NCBI GenBank assembly: GCA_016177875.1
Contig: JACOUL010000042.1
Coordinates: forward strand, 1-64,000
Direction: 5' to 3'
Source of the DNA: Burkholderiales bacterium
GTDB lineage: Bacteria; Pseudomonadota; Gammaproteobacteria; Burkholderiales; Burkholderiaceae_D
Length of the DNA stretch: 64,000 nt
Shown here: piece by piece, positions 16,515-24,340 of the stretch
Position numbering within the stretch: position 1 is the first letter of the stretch
Layout of the letters: every line of letters starts with the position of its first letter
Notes under the pieces: model-generated
Seen by the model: only the letters and a program-made list of their open reading frames with translations
Databases searched by the model: none
What the model was told of the DNA's origin: nothing
Made by a program: the position numbers and the translations under genes

Positions 16515-17324
16515 TTATGCTGGCTTTTTGAAAAAATCCAAAAGCGCTTGATTAAATTCCAGAGGCTGCTCCTGCATGAAAATATGTCCCGCCTCTTTCA
16601 ACACTACCAGCTCGGCGTTCTCGCCAATGCCCTTCACTAAAGTGTGCGCATTCTGCAGCGGCCAAATCAAATCGCCGTCGCCGTGAATGACCAGCACCGG
16701 CACCTTGATGTCTTTCAGCCATTTGTAATATGGACGCGTGTCGGAACAAGCGGCCAGTTGCGCGCGATAGGCAAACGCGGGCTGCGGATCGGTCTTGCGC
16801 GTTAAGAATGCTTGGCGCAACTCAGGATGTTTGGCAACGAACGCGGGATGATAAGAAATCGACAGTATCGTATCGACCCGCTCTTCCAAGGTCGTGCCGG
16901 GATTCGCGACTTTCTGGCCGACCGATGCGGGAGGAAATGTGACGTGCGGATCGCCGGCCGACACGCCCGTACATGCCAGCACCAGGCGCTTGACGCGATG
17001 CGGATAATCATGGATGAAGGCTTGTGCAATAACGCCGCCCATAGAGGCACCTACCAGATTCACCGGCTGCTCGATTTCCAAATCATCGAGCAGATCATTC
17101 AAGTCCTTCGAAAAATCCTGCATCGAGTACGGACCCTGCGGCTTGTCGCTACGCCCGGCGCCGCGCGGATCATAAGAAATCGTTTGAAATTCATTCTTAA
17201 AAAAAGCTGTCTGAAAGAGCCACAGCTCAGTCGTCACCGCCAAGCCAGGAATAAACACCACCGGCTCGCCGCTTCCCGCGACTTCATAGTAAAGATTGAT
17301 TCCATTAACCTGTGCAATCGGCAT
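16515..17324 (-). CDS. Alpha/beta hydrolase (3-oxoadipate enol-lactonase-like)
   Basis: 269 residues starting MPIAQVNGINLYYEVAGSG, the standard opening of PcaD-like hydrolases. Oxyanion region FIPGLA, nucleophile in GASMGG (about Ser96), acid in HGDGDLIWP, and base in EAGHIFMQE. Cytoplasmic. It is the first gene of the operon and is 15 bases before the dehydrogenase. In this setting it may open a lactone or release a CoA ester substrate. The true substrate cannot be deduced. Confidence 0.87.
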   Translation of the reverse strand: MPIAQVNGINLYYEVAGSGEPVVFIPGLAVTTELWLFQTAFFKNEFQTISYDPRGAGRSDKPQGPYSMQDFSKDLNDLLDDLEIEQPVNLVGASMGGVIAQAFIHDYPHRVKRLVLACTGVSAGDPHVTFPPASVGQKVANPGTTLEERVDTILSISYHPAFVAKHPELRQAFLTRKTDPQPAFAYRAQLAACSDTRPYYKWLKDIKVPVLVIHGDGDLIWPLQNAHTLVKGIGENAELVVLKEAGHIFMQEQPLEFNQALLDFFKKPA

Positions 17325-17418
17325 ACCTTCCTCTCTTAAACACTTTCAATGCGTAATGACCGCTTCAAGACTTTTCCGGTGACATGGCTAGACGAGACAA
17401 CCGCGACGACCTATCTTC

Positions 17419-17434
17419 TGCAAACAACATGCCA
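17419..17434 (-). promoter_or_regulatory. Sigma-54 promoter of the acyl-CoA dehydrogenase operon
   Basis: Minus strand reads TGGCATGTTGTTTGCA, one base from the consensus TGGCACG-N4-TTGCA, with the required GG-N10-GC spacing. It lies about 95 bases before the hydrolase start. The neighbouring PrpR-like activator gene supplies a matching enhancer-binding protein. Confidence 0.82.
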
Positions 17435-17606
17435 TGCGGACAAATCCCAAAAAATTTAACAAACTATTGATTTATAAAGCTTAATTTTTTTGCGATACAC
17501 GCATTAGTTCATAATTGAAATTTAATATTTTCACTTCGAACAAAGAAGAAAATTGTCAAATTTGAAATTCCCACACTTACTCTCAGTAATTCGCCTTGCC
17601 AATTTT

Positions 17607-17616
17607 GAACAAGTTC
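17607..17616. promoter_or_regulatory. Candidate activator site shared with the regulator promoter
   Basis: GAACAAGTTC, the exact reverse complement of GAACTTGTTC at 11800-11809 before the PrpR-like gene. It lies about 170 bases upstream of the sigma-54 element, a normal distance for an enhancer site. Short, so tentative. The rest of 17435-17721 is AT-rich and holds no other gene. Confidence 0.3.
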
Positions 17617-17721
17617 CCTTCATAAATATTTCAAATAAACATTCTTGATCTTTCTCAACCTTCTTTAGGAGCAGATGGGAAACAATTGATTCCACAACGA
17701 AATCTCGAGGAGGGAGATGAC

Positions 17722-17949
17722 ATGCTCGCGATCACGACGCAAGACGTAATTGAAGAAATGACGAATGCATTTTTGGGGACTGATGCAACCAGTCGTCAAA
17801 AATATTTATTTGAACAGTCTTTGCATAATCTGGTCCGCATCGCCCAGGCAGAACAAAAAATAGAAATCAAGGCAAGCGTGAAGAAACTTACCGGCGCCGA
17901 CTTGGCGGATACCGAATTATGCATGCCGAAAGTTATGCCGAGAAATTAG
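17722..17949 (+). CDS. Hypothetical protein (75 residues)
   Basis: Start ATG 17722 is chosen because GAGGAGGGAGATGAC immediately precedes it; an upstream start at 17686 has none. MLAITTQDVIEEMTNAFLG begins a mostly helical, cytoplasmic protein with SLHNLVRIAQAEQKIEIKASVKKLTG in the middle. No family recognised. Its end overlaps the next gene by 31 bases, so the two are probably coupled. It is divergent from the sigma-54 operon. Confidence 0.6.
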   Translation: MLAITTQDVIEEMTNAFLGTDATSRQKYLFEQSLHNLVRIAQAEQKIEIKASVKKLTGADLADTELCMPKVMPRN

Positions 17950-18398
17950 TCCAAAGCCATTCCTCCAGACTTTCGCCGTTCAGCATGCAACTCTTGTACG
18001 GCGAAAGCCATCTTGATATTTGGTGGAATCAAGAAAAAGGATGGATGTACTTGGATTGGAAAGGTCAACAGACTCAGGAATCTGTTCGGCAAGGCGCTGA
18101 ACGCTTATTGGAGCTGATGGTCGAGTACGGCGTTTATTCCGTGTTGAACGACAATTCCAATACAACAGGATCCTGGCTGAGCTCGCTGCCCTGGGTCATC
18201 TTCAATTTCCTTCCCCGCCTCAAAAAAGCCGGCATGCAACGAAGCGCGCATGTGTATGGCCGCGACAAACTCACGCGCTTATCGGCAGAAGCGGCAAAGC
18301 TGCTGTTTGACCCTGCGACTGCAAACATTCGAATGTTTAATCACATGCTAGAGGCAGAGACGTGGCTGGAAAGTGAAAAAGCCGCTTACCACGTATAA
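17919..18398 (+). CDS. Hypothetical protein (STAS/SpoIIAA-like character)
   Basis: 159 residues if started at 17919; MQLLYGESHLDIWWNQEKG at 17985 is an alternative. Neither start has a strong ribosome binding site, so coupling to the overlapping upstream gene is likely. The alternation of strands and helices (LDIWWNQEKGWMYLDWKG, SVRQGAERLLELMVEYGVYSVLNDN, and the later METWLE-like end) resembles small proteins that measure or transmit signals in a STAS-like fold, but this is only a resemblance. Confidence 0.55.
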   Translation: MHAESYAEKLVQSHSSRLSPFSMQLLYGESHLDIWWNQEKGWMYLDWKGQQTQESVRQGAERLLELMVEYGVYSVLNDNSNTTGSWLSSLPWVIFNFLPRLKKAGMQRSAHVYGRDKLTRLSAEAAKLLFDPATANIRMFNHMLEAETWLESEKAAYHV

Positions 18399-18465
18399 GA
18401 ATTTTCTCCACGATTGATCCTCCACGCCTGATTGATTGTGCAGAAGCCGACTCACCGCAGCAACT

Positions 18466-19095
18466 TTAATGCGTAACGCCGACTAGGCGGTGCACCAGTT
18501 CACCTGAGGTCGTTGCGGAAAATTTGCGCATCAGATTGGCACGGTGCATTTCAACCGTACGCGGACTTAAACCGATCTGACGGGCAATCAGCTTGCTGGT
18601 TTTGCCTTCCACCACGAGTGCGGCAATCTCGCGCTCGCGCGGCGTGAGTTCCGCCGTTACCGGACGCTTCGCACTCAAGTCTTCGAAAGTCCAAATGCCC
18701 GCAGCATGAGGATCGTTGGGCACCAGCGACCAGCCGACGACGTGCACCCAGAACAGCTCGTTGTTCGCGCGCTTCATGATGCGCTCGTCGGAATAATGAC
18801 CTTTGATATTCATGATAGGCGCTATGCGTTCGCCAGTTCGTTCGAATTCCTCCGGCGTCGGATAAAGCACCAGCAGCGACTCGCCGATAAGATCTCTACG
18901 CGCATAAGCAAACATTTTTGCCACTGCTTCATTGGCGTCGCTGATCACGCGACTCTGCGTGACGCACATTCCTATCGGTGCTTTTAAGAAAATATGCTCA
19001 TAATCGAAAAATAGAGGTGCGTTCATACTGCCGGTCATCGAAATAATTGCTGCAATTGACGATTGCATAGAGTCGGTGTTCGATCGGCGACACAT
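18466..19095 (-). CDS. PAS domain LuxR-type transcriptional regulator
   Basis: Up to 209 residues. The PAS domain (about 28-140) has DANEAVAKMFAYARRDLIGESLLVLYPTPEEF, and a LuxR helix-turn-helix follows at 149-205 (LTPREREIAALVVEGKTSKLIARQIGLSPRTVEMHRANLMRKF). No receiver domain, so it probably senses a small molecule or redox state directly. The start is uncertain: the first ATG (19095) is inside a strong hairpin, and ATGs at 19068, 19038 and 19026 would all leave the PAS domain intact. Confidence 0.85.
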   Translation of the reverse strand: MCRRSNTDSMQSSIAAIISMTGSMNAPLFFDYEHIFLKAPIGMCVTQSRVISDANEAVAKMFAYARRDLIGESLLVLYPTPEEFERTGERIAPIMNIKGHYSDERIMKRANNELFWVHVVGWSLVPNDPHAAGIWTFEDLSAKRPVTAELTPREREIAALVVEGKTSKLIARQIGLSPRTVEMHRANLMRKFSATTSGELVHRLVGVTH

Positions 19096-19119
19096 GCTCT
19101 ACTTGGGCATGTGTCGCCG
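19085..19119. promoter_or_regulatory. Hairpin over the 5' end of the PAS-LuxR gene
   Basis: Perfect 13-bp arms CGGCGACACATGC / GCATGTGTCGCCG with a 9-base loop and no T-run. It overlaps the most upstream start codon of the regulator, so it could be an operator for autoregulation or mask translation. Confidence 0.5.
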
Positions 19120-19440
19120 CCGCAGTATCCCCGGAACCGCCCTATCCCTGATTCGAAATGGCAAGGAACGTACCAGCCCTTCTAAGCGTTTGATTTTTCG
19201 AGGCTATTTTCTAAACGTGTGAAACGTTGCGGAAAAAAGCGGTAGATTCCATGCGAACCATCTCACGTCGCGGACAATTTTGCTGAATTCAATCGCTAAG
19301 CGTCTGAAAATAAAAGGAATCTCACATCTACGATATAAGAAAATTTTCTTCATTTAAAGACGGAACGCGTTGAAGCAAGTGTCTTAGCTATGCCGTGCAA
19401 GATTGGAGGCAGAGCTGAATATGGGCGGATTTTTGGGCGA
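19120..19440. other. Intergenic stretch left of the tRNA-Ser insertion site
   Basis: About 320 bases with no open frame of note and no recognisable RNA. It must contain the promoter of the minus-strand PAS-LuxR gene. Base composition falls towards the island. Confidence 0.4.
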
Positions 19441-19483
19441 GGAAAATAAGAGCCTTTGATTACGCTGGCTTATTTTGATTTCC

Positions 19484-19581
19484 TGGTGGAAGGTGTGAGA
19501 TTCGCCTACATTCTACAGGCCGCGGTTCGGCTTGCATGCCGCCCCCTTCGAATCTCACCCGCACGCATGCGTGCTTCTTCC
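19484..19581 (-). pseudogene. Decayed tRNA-Ser-like sequence with attachment-type 3' end
   Basis: On the minus strand it begins GGAAG and ends CGAATCTCACACCTTCC-ACCA, matching the T-arm and acceptor of the intact tRNA-Ser at 29058-29147 with one change in the last 21 bases. The inner part (D-arm, anticodon arm) is not recognisable. The following 40 bases (19441-19480) resemble the terminator-containing flank beyond the intact tRNA. Either a degenerate tandem tRNA or the scar of an earlier integration. Confidence 0.5.
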
Positions 19582-19613
19582 GAAAAAGCAAAAGCCCCTC
19601 GCGGGGCTTTTTA
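19582..19613 (-). terminator. Bidirectional terminator beside attL
   Basis: Stem AAAGCCCC / GGGGCTTT with a 4-base loop. On the minus strand it is followed by TTTTGCTTTTT. Before island insertion it would have lain just past the 3' end of tRNA-Ser and was presumably its native terminator. Confidence 0.7.
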
Positions 19614-19615
19614 AT

Positions 19616-19631
19616 CTGGCGGAAGGTGTGA
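19616..19631. repeat. attL core of the genomic island
   Basis: CTGGCGGAAGGTGTGA is identical to the 3' end of tRNA-Ser at 29057-29072 and lies about 130 bases before the integrase gene. The pair defines a 9.4-kb island. Confidence 0.75.
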
Positions 19632-19752
19632 CCGCCAAAATTAGTCTCAAGCTGTATCACCTTGTCTCACTATCAAAAACCTCTCATAGGTAAATTCATA
19701 TTTGACGTATCATCTTGCCTCATGTTGTTTTATGCCAGCCCCACACAAAAGA

Positions 19753-19770
19753 GGGGCTAAATGTGGGGCT
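19753..19770. repeat. Island terminal repeat, left copy
   Basis: GGGGCTAAATGTGGGGCT, itself two GGGGCT units 12 bases apart. The identical 18 bases recur in the same orientation at 28986-29003 near attR. Probable arm-type binding sites for the integrase. Confidence 0.6.
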
Positions 19771-19775
19771 CAAAT

Positions 19776-21062
19776 ATGTCATTCATCACCGCAACTCAAG
19801 CCAACGCAATTAAGCCCAATAGCAAGCCAATCGCGCATGGAGTGAAGGGTTTATACCTCCATCCCACAACAAGTAAAGGGCATGGGAAATGGATATTGCG
19901 ATTTACCAGCCCCACAACCAGCAAACGCCGAGACATGGGACTTGGCTCTTACCCGGAAATTTCAATTGCTGACGCTGGTACGTTGGGCCGCAATGCTCGT
20001 GCACTAATCGAGGTTGGCAAAGACCCCATTGAGGAACGTAATAGCGAGCGTGAACATAAACGCCTTGCCTTGGCAATTGCCACCTGGACATTTGAGAAGG
20101 CAGCTCGTCAAGTACACACCGAATTGAAACCTAGCTGGAAAAACAAAAAGCACTCTGCTCAATGGATTAGCACTCTTGAAACCTATGTTTTCCCCACTCT
20201 GGGCACCAAACAATTAGACACCATCACTCCCAAAGATGTCGCTGAGGTATTGCGCCCAATTTGGCTTGAAAAGGCCGAAACTGCGAGTCGAACGAAACAA
20301 CGCATCCATGCCGTTATGGCGTGGGCATGGGCTCACGGCTACGTTTCGGGCAATCCAGTTGATGTCATTGACAGAATTCTTCCCAAACAGCCGGAAAAAC
20401 GAGCAAGAACAGAACATCAACCTGCCATGCCTTGGGCAATTATTCCGGCATTTTTTAAGGAAGTTCTGCGTGAACGTCCAAAATCTGATTCAACAAAGTC
20501 CTTATTAGAATTCCTAATTTTGACGGCATCTCGCTCAGGCGAGGTTCGCGGCATGCAATGGAACGAAATCGATTTTGTGGAAAAGATCTGGACTATTCCA
20601 GCCAATCGAATGAAAGCCAAAAGAACGCATAGGGTTCCTCTTTCTGATCGGGCTATTGAAATATTGGAAAAACAAAGAAAAGACTTAAAATTGGATTCAG
20701 AGTCACGCAATCAAGATAAACCACTTTCCGGCCTTGTCTTCCCCTCCCCGCGCAGACTCATGCTGTCCGACATGTGCATTACCGCGTTGCTTCGCCGAGC
20801 AAAAGCCGAAAGCAGTACGCCGGAGCGCACTGCAACTGCTCATGGGTTTAGATCATCTTTTAGAGATTGGGCGAGTGAACATGGTTACTCGCACGACTTA
20901 GCCGAACGCGCACTTGCACATAGCGTAAAAAATCTAGTTGAAGCGGCCTATCATCGGACAGATCTTCTAGAGCAGCGTCGTCCAATGATGCAAGCATGGG
21001 CAGATTACTTACACAGCATAGCGGCCATAAAAAATAAATTAGTGAGGCTCAAGGCTGCTTAA
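19776..21062 (+). CDS. Tyrosine recombinase (P4-type integrase)
   Basis: 428 residues from ATG 19776 (MSFITATQANAIKPNSKPI). N-terminal arm-binding domain of the P4 integrase type (DUF4102), with GLYLHPTTSKGHGKWILRF and MGLGSYPEISIADA, then a SAM-like core-binding part and the catalytic domain. The catalytic set is present: Arg in TASRSGEVRGMQW (about 250), HGFRSSFRDW (about 355), His in LAHSV and the nucleophile Tyr in EAAYHRTD (about 390). It lies next to attL and is transcribed into the island, the usual place for tRNA-targeting integrases. It looks intact. Confidence 0.95.
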   Translation: MSFITATQANAIKPNSKPIAHGVKGLYLHPTTSKGHGKWILRFTSPTTSKRRDMGLGSYPEISIADAGTLGRNARALIEVGKDPIEERNSEREHKRLALAIATWTFEKAARQVHTELKPSWKNKKHSAQWISTLETYVFPTLGTKQLDTITPKDVAEVLRPIWLEKAETASRTKQRIHAVMAWAWAHGYVSGNPVDVIDRILPKQPEKRARTEHQPAMPWAIIPAFFKEVLRERPKSDSTKSLLEFLILTASRSGEVRGMQWNEIDFVEKIWTIPANRMKAKRTHRVPLSDRAIEILEKQRKDLKLDSESRNQDKPLSGLVFPSPRRLMLSDMCITALLRRAKAESSTPERTATAHGFRSSFRDWASEHGYSHDLAERALAHSVKNLVEAAYHRTDLLEQRRPMMQAWADYLHSIAAIKNKLVRLKAA

Positions 21063-21100
21063 ACATAATTGCAAATTTACTATTGAGTAGAAAATGCTAA

Positions 21101-21131
21101 ATTAGCGAAGCATGAACCATGCTTCGCTAAT
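21101..21131. promoter_or_regulatory. Strong hairpin/palindrome before the HNH gene
   Basis: Perfect 13-bp arms ATTAGCGAAGCAT / ATGCTTCGCTAAT with a 5-base loop, ending 18 bases before the HNH start. No T-run follows on the plus strand, so an operator or 5' leader structure is more likely than a terminator. Confidence 0.6.
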
Positions 21132-21149
21132 AGAGTCGCAAACGAAATT

Positions 21150-22733
21150 ATGGCCAAGAACAGGGATAACTTTTCACCTAAAATAACCAAGGAGCTAGAA
21201 CGTCGAGTCAATGGCCGATGCTCCAATCCGACTCACCGAGTACCTACGTCGGGTCCAAGTTCGAAAGTTGAAAGCTCTAATAGTATCGGCATTGCTGCGC
21301 ACATTACTGCCGCGTCGCCTGGCGGCCCCCGCTATGACGCAAGTCTAACGCAGGAAGAACGAAAGCATATAAATAATGCCATTTGGCTTTGCTCCAATTG
21401 TGCAACGCTGATAGATAAAGATCCAAAAACGTATCCAGTCGAGCTTTTGCAACAATGGAAAAAATCTGCGGAACTGGAAGCGCAAGAAGAAATGGGCCAG
21501 ATACCCGTATCTAGAAAAACCCATGAGCAACTACAAGCCCTAGTATTTGGAGATCTACCCTTCAAACGTGCTCCCGACGCGGTTTCGAATATATGTCATT
21601 TAGTGGCATCGAAATACAAAGAGCTAGATCCAAGATTTGATGTCGAAATTGGCTATCAGGATGGCAAAACCATATGCACCTTTTCAGCGACGGAGCCAGT
21701 ATCCTTTGCCGCCAATATTGCAAACGAATTTGCTTTAGAGTTTCGAGAAAAATTTAACGATCTAATTAGTCATGGAAAAGATCTTGAGATTGACGCCAAA
21801 GCCATTACTTTGACTGGCTCAAAATTATTTGAATTAACCAATAACCAGGCCACAAAGTTTGTACTTAGCACGAATCTTCGGAAAAATGCTGTAACTAAAA
21901 TTGAAGTGCTAGATGACGAAGGAATTTTAGAATTTTCCCTTGATGATGTTTTAGGAGAGCTAGTCGGAGGAAAGAAATCTGTCACATTTTCAGGTTCGAC
22001 TTATCAAGGTTTAATCGCCATTGAATTTACCTACGAATTTGGAGAGTCCAGTTCTGAAAATTGCACGATTTCGACCGAAATTGATTTCTCCAGTTGGAAT
22101 ACGAAGACTCTTTTAACGCTTCCGTATTTTGAAAAAATTTATAAATACTATGATGCGCTTTTTCATGGAAAATCCATCGGGCTAAGACTAGAAATTGATG
22201 GCGAAAAAGTCATTTCCGGCAATGGAGCAGATTTTGCGGATGAGGATCATGTCGGACGAGTGTATTCACTACTTCGATATATCCGAAATGTGCGAGCCAT
22301 TTTGAAGTTTATCGGAACGGATGTTCCCTACGCTGAGAATATCCGCCTCTCCCTTAACGATGTAGAGGATGTAGAGTATTTTTATAATCTTCTAATAGAA
22401 CATAAACAAATGCGTGGTGAACAACTTGGCACTGTTAGCTTTACGGTGATTCCGCATATTGGTGAAGTTGTGCAAAGCTCAATCATGTCTTTAATGTCGG
22501 GCGAAGCTAACGCAATCCGAATAGAACAATCATTTGGCCAACCTCTGAATCTATACGGAACTAAGATTACGCTTCCGAGAATCGCAATTTCTTACTCCCG
22601 GATGCGCGCACAAGATCCGATCAACCTTACTCAGGTCATTCCAGGCGAAGCAATATCAATGAAACTTATTCCCCTGGAAGACTGCGCTATGCACGTTGAA
22701 TTGCACAAGTCTGCAACTCCAGTGAATGCTTAG
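21150..22733 (+). CDS. HNH nuclease-domain protein with large unknown C-terminal region
   Basis: 527 residues. An HNH/treble-clef domain (about 10-110): zinc ligands Cys24, His29, Cys81 and Cys84 (WLCSNC), catalytic-type His51 in GIAAHI, Asn at 75-76, and the tail IDKDPKTYPVELLQQWK. This domain type occurs at the N-terminus of several bacterial defence-like proteins. Residues 130-527 have no motif I know; they alternate strands and helices and are rich in acidic and aromatic residues, as expected of a sensor or binding module. No signal peptide or membrane segment. It lies between the integrase and a second nuclease gene. Defence is inferred, not shown. Confidence 0.7.
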   Translation: MAKNRDNFSPKITKELERRVNGRCSNPTHRVPTSGPSSKVESSNSIGIAAHITAASPGGPRYDASLTQEERKHINNAIWLCSNCATLIDKDPKTYPVELLQQWKKSAELEAQEEMGQIPVSRKTHEQLQALVFGDLPFKRAPDAVSNICHLVASKYKELDPRFDVEIGYQDGKTICTFSATEPVSFAANIANEFALEFREKFNDLISHGKDLEIDAKAITLTGSKLFELTNNQATKFVLSTNLRKNAVTKIEVLDDEGILEFSLDDVLGELVGGKKSVTFSGSTYQGLIAIEFTYEFGESSSENCTISTEIDFSSWNTKTLLTLPYFEKIYKYYDALFHGKSIGLRLEIDGEKVISGNGADFADEDHVGRVYSLLRYIRNVRAILKFIGTDVPYAENIRLSLNDVEDVEYFYNLLIEHKQMRGEQLGTVSFTVIPHIGEVVQSSIMSLMSGEANAIRIEQSFGQPLNLYGTKITLPRIAISYSRMRAQDPINLTQVIPGEAISMKLIPLEDCAMHVELHKSATPVNA

Positions 22734-22865
22734 TAATCTTACTTAGTTGAAGTTTGCTGGGCGCAAAGCAAACCGCTAATACCTTAGCTCTAAAGGCTGC
22801 ATAACATATCCCCTTAATCTCAACGCTTTGCCGATTTGATCCGCTTCGGCAGTCGAAAAAAATCA

Positions 22866-23771
22866 ATGGCCATTCAAAAGCATAGTTACGACGGCATCTT
22901 AGAAAGTTACGAAGCTACATTACGTTGGCTTGATACGCTTGGAGTAAAAATCGAGCCTGGACGTACAAAGCACTACCGTGAGGTACTCGAATATTGGACG
23001 GAAAACTACCGGAGCGCGACAAAATGGGATGCACAAAAAATTTTCCCGGATTTTGTTAGCGCCATATTCGAGGTAATGGCATTTATCGAAATTTATGAGT
23101 CTTTTAAGGATGTTCCGATAAAAGATTTAGCAGGTATTACTACCAAATTGAATAAGGGAGTTTCCGGCCCATTGAATTCAGCCGATGAGAACGCAAACAC
23201 TAGCAACGCAAGAAATTTTATCTTCGAAGCGTTAGTTGCCGCGAAATGCCATCGTCCGCTTAAGAACGTATTTGCGATTCTCGATGCCGAGTCCGACACG
23301 GGGTTTACTCTACAGGATAAGAAAATTTGGGTTGAATGCAAAAGAGTGACTTCGCCCAAAAAATTAGAAGCAAATATTCGCAAAGCTTGCAATCAACTTG
23401 AGATTGTATTGGCGCGAAATTTTGGAAGCGACGATAGAGGCATGGTTGCGATTGACGTCTCTAAACTCATCAATCCTAAGGATGAGCTGTATGTACAAAT
23501 AACGGATCACGAGTTGATACGTTCGATTGGAATCATGATGGACAACTTCATTCGAGATAATTTTCGGGTGTGGGAAAAAGTTTATTCTACAAAGAGTAAA
23601 AAAATACTCGGACTCATTCTTCGCTTTTCATTTATGGCGACATCCGAGAAAAGCAACCTCATAGTCCACGTAGCGGAATGGGCGGTAAACCCGAGACTAG
23701 GGCTTGCCGATTCGGAGCAGACTTTCCTTCAACGACTTGTCGAAATCATTGGCAGTCAGGAGCAAACGTAA
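22866..23771 (+). CDS. PD-(D/E)xK nuclease-fold protein of unknown specificity
   Basis: 301 residues from ATG 22866 (MAIQKHSYDGILESYEATLR); a TTG at 22836 would add ten residues. After a helical N-terminal half (1-100) comes a classical nuclease core: Glu121 in NFIFEALVAAK, Asp144 in ESDTGF, then IWVECKR with Glu157 and Lys159, followed by a helix with a Gln (IRKACNQLEI). The C-terminal part is mixed alpha/beta. The motif order E-D-ExK suggests a metal-dependent DNA or RNA nuclease. It follows the HNH gene by 132 bases with a small inverted repeat between, so joint expression is possible but not certain. Confidence 0.65.
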   Translation: MAIQKHSYDGILESYEATLRWLDTLGVKIEPGRTKHYREVLEYWTENYRSATKWDAQKIFPDFVSAIFEVMAFIEIYESFKDVPIKDLAGITTKLNKGVSGPLNSADENANTSNARNFIFEALVAAKCHRPLKNVFAILDAESDTGFTLQDKKIWVECKRVTSPKKLEANIRKACNQLEIVLARNFGSDDRGMVAIDVSKLINPKDELYVQITDHELIRSIGIMMDNFIRDNFRVWEKVYSTKSKKILGLILRFSFMATSEKSNLIVHVAEWAVNPRLGLADSEQTFLQRLVEIIGSQEQT

Positions 23772-24001
23772 ACTACAAATGTTCGATCAAACTAAGCTCT
23801 GACAACGCAGGAGCCTACGTATTTTCTTTTGAATCACCAATCGGTTAAACGTTAATGGTCGAAAGAACTAACGCACGAACGAAACGTTATAAGTCATTGA
23901 ATATTAAGGATAAAAATAAAATTTTCCTTGCGCCGCCCCTCAAAGATGTTTTATGCTTTCTTGCCCATTGCCATGGGAAACATAAACCATTTAGGAAAAA
24001 T

Positions 24002-24340
24002 ATGACTACGCTATTTAAACTCTACAGCGGCAACAATTCACTTCCTCCCGCGAAGGAGCGCTTGCAAGACCAGATAAATAACTCCGCTCGTCAGCAAATA
24101 AAGCGCTTCATTGACGCAACAAAGTTGTTCGCCTCTACTTTACTCGTGCATTTAACAGGAGGTAATCGCATAGCTGCTCGGCAGCCTAAAAGCACACGTT
24201 CCGCAAGACGGGCACATCGCAAACCTGCTTCGGGCGACAGCGACTCTGACCCTGCTCCTTCACGTACGCTCAACTGCCTATACCTTTCCCCTCTCCTACC
24301 TAGAAGTATTGCCGCCGCCCTTAAAGGAGGTGCGCAATGA
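24002..24340 (+). CDS. Small basic hypothetical protein upstream of alpA
   Basis: 112 residues from ATG 24002, preceded by TTAGGAAAAAT; a longer frame to 23855 lacks a ribosome binding site. MTTLFKLYSGNNSLPPAKERL opens a helical part (RQQIKRFIDATKLFASTLLVHLTGG), then a basic Ser/Arg/Pro-rich tail. The stop overlaps the next start (ATGA) and the coding end carries the next gene's perfect AAAGGAGGTG. I recall similar proteins before AlpA/primase genes in Burkholderiales elements, role unknown. Confidence 0.6.
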   Translation: MTTLFKLYSGNNSLPPAKERLQDQINNSARQQIKRFIDATKLFASTLLVHLTGGNRIAARQPKSTRSARRAHRKPASGDSDSDPAPSRTLNCLYLSPLLPRSIAAALKGGAQ

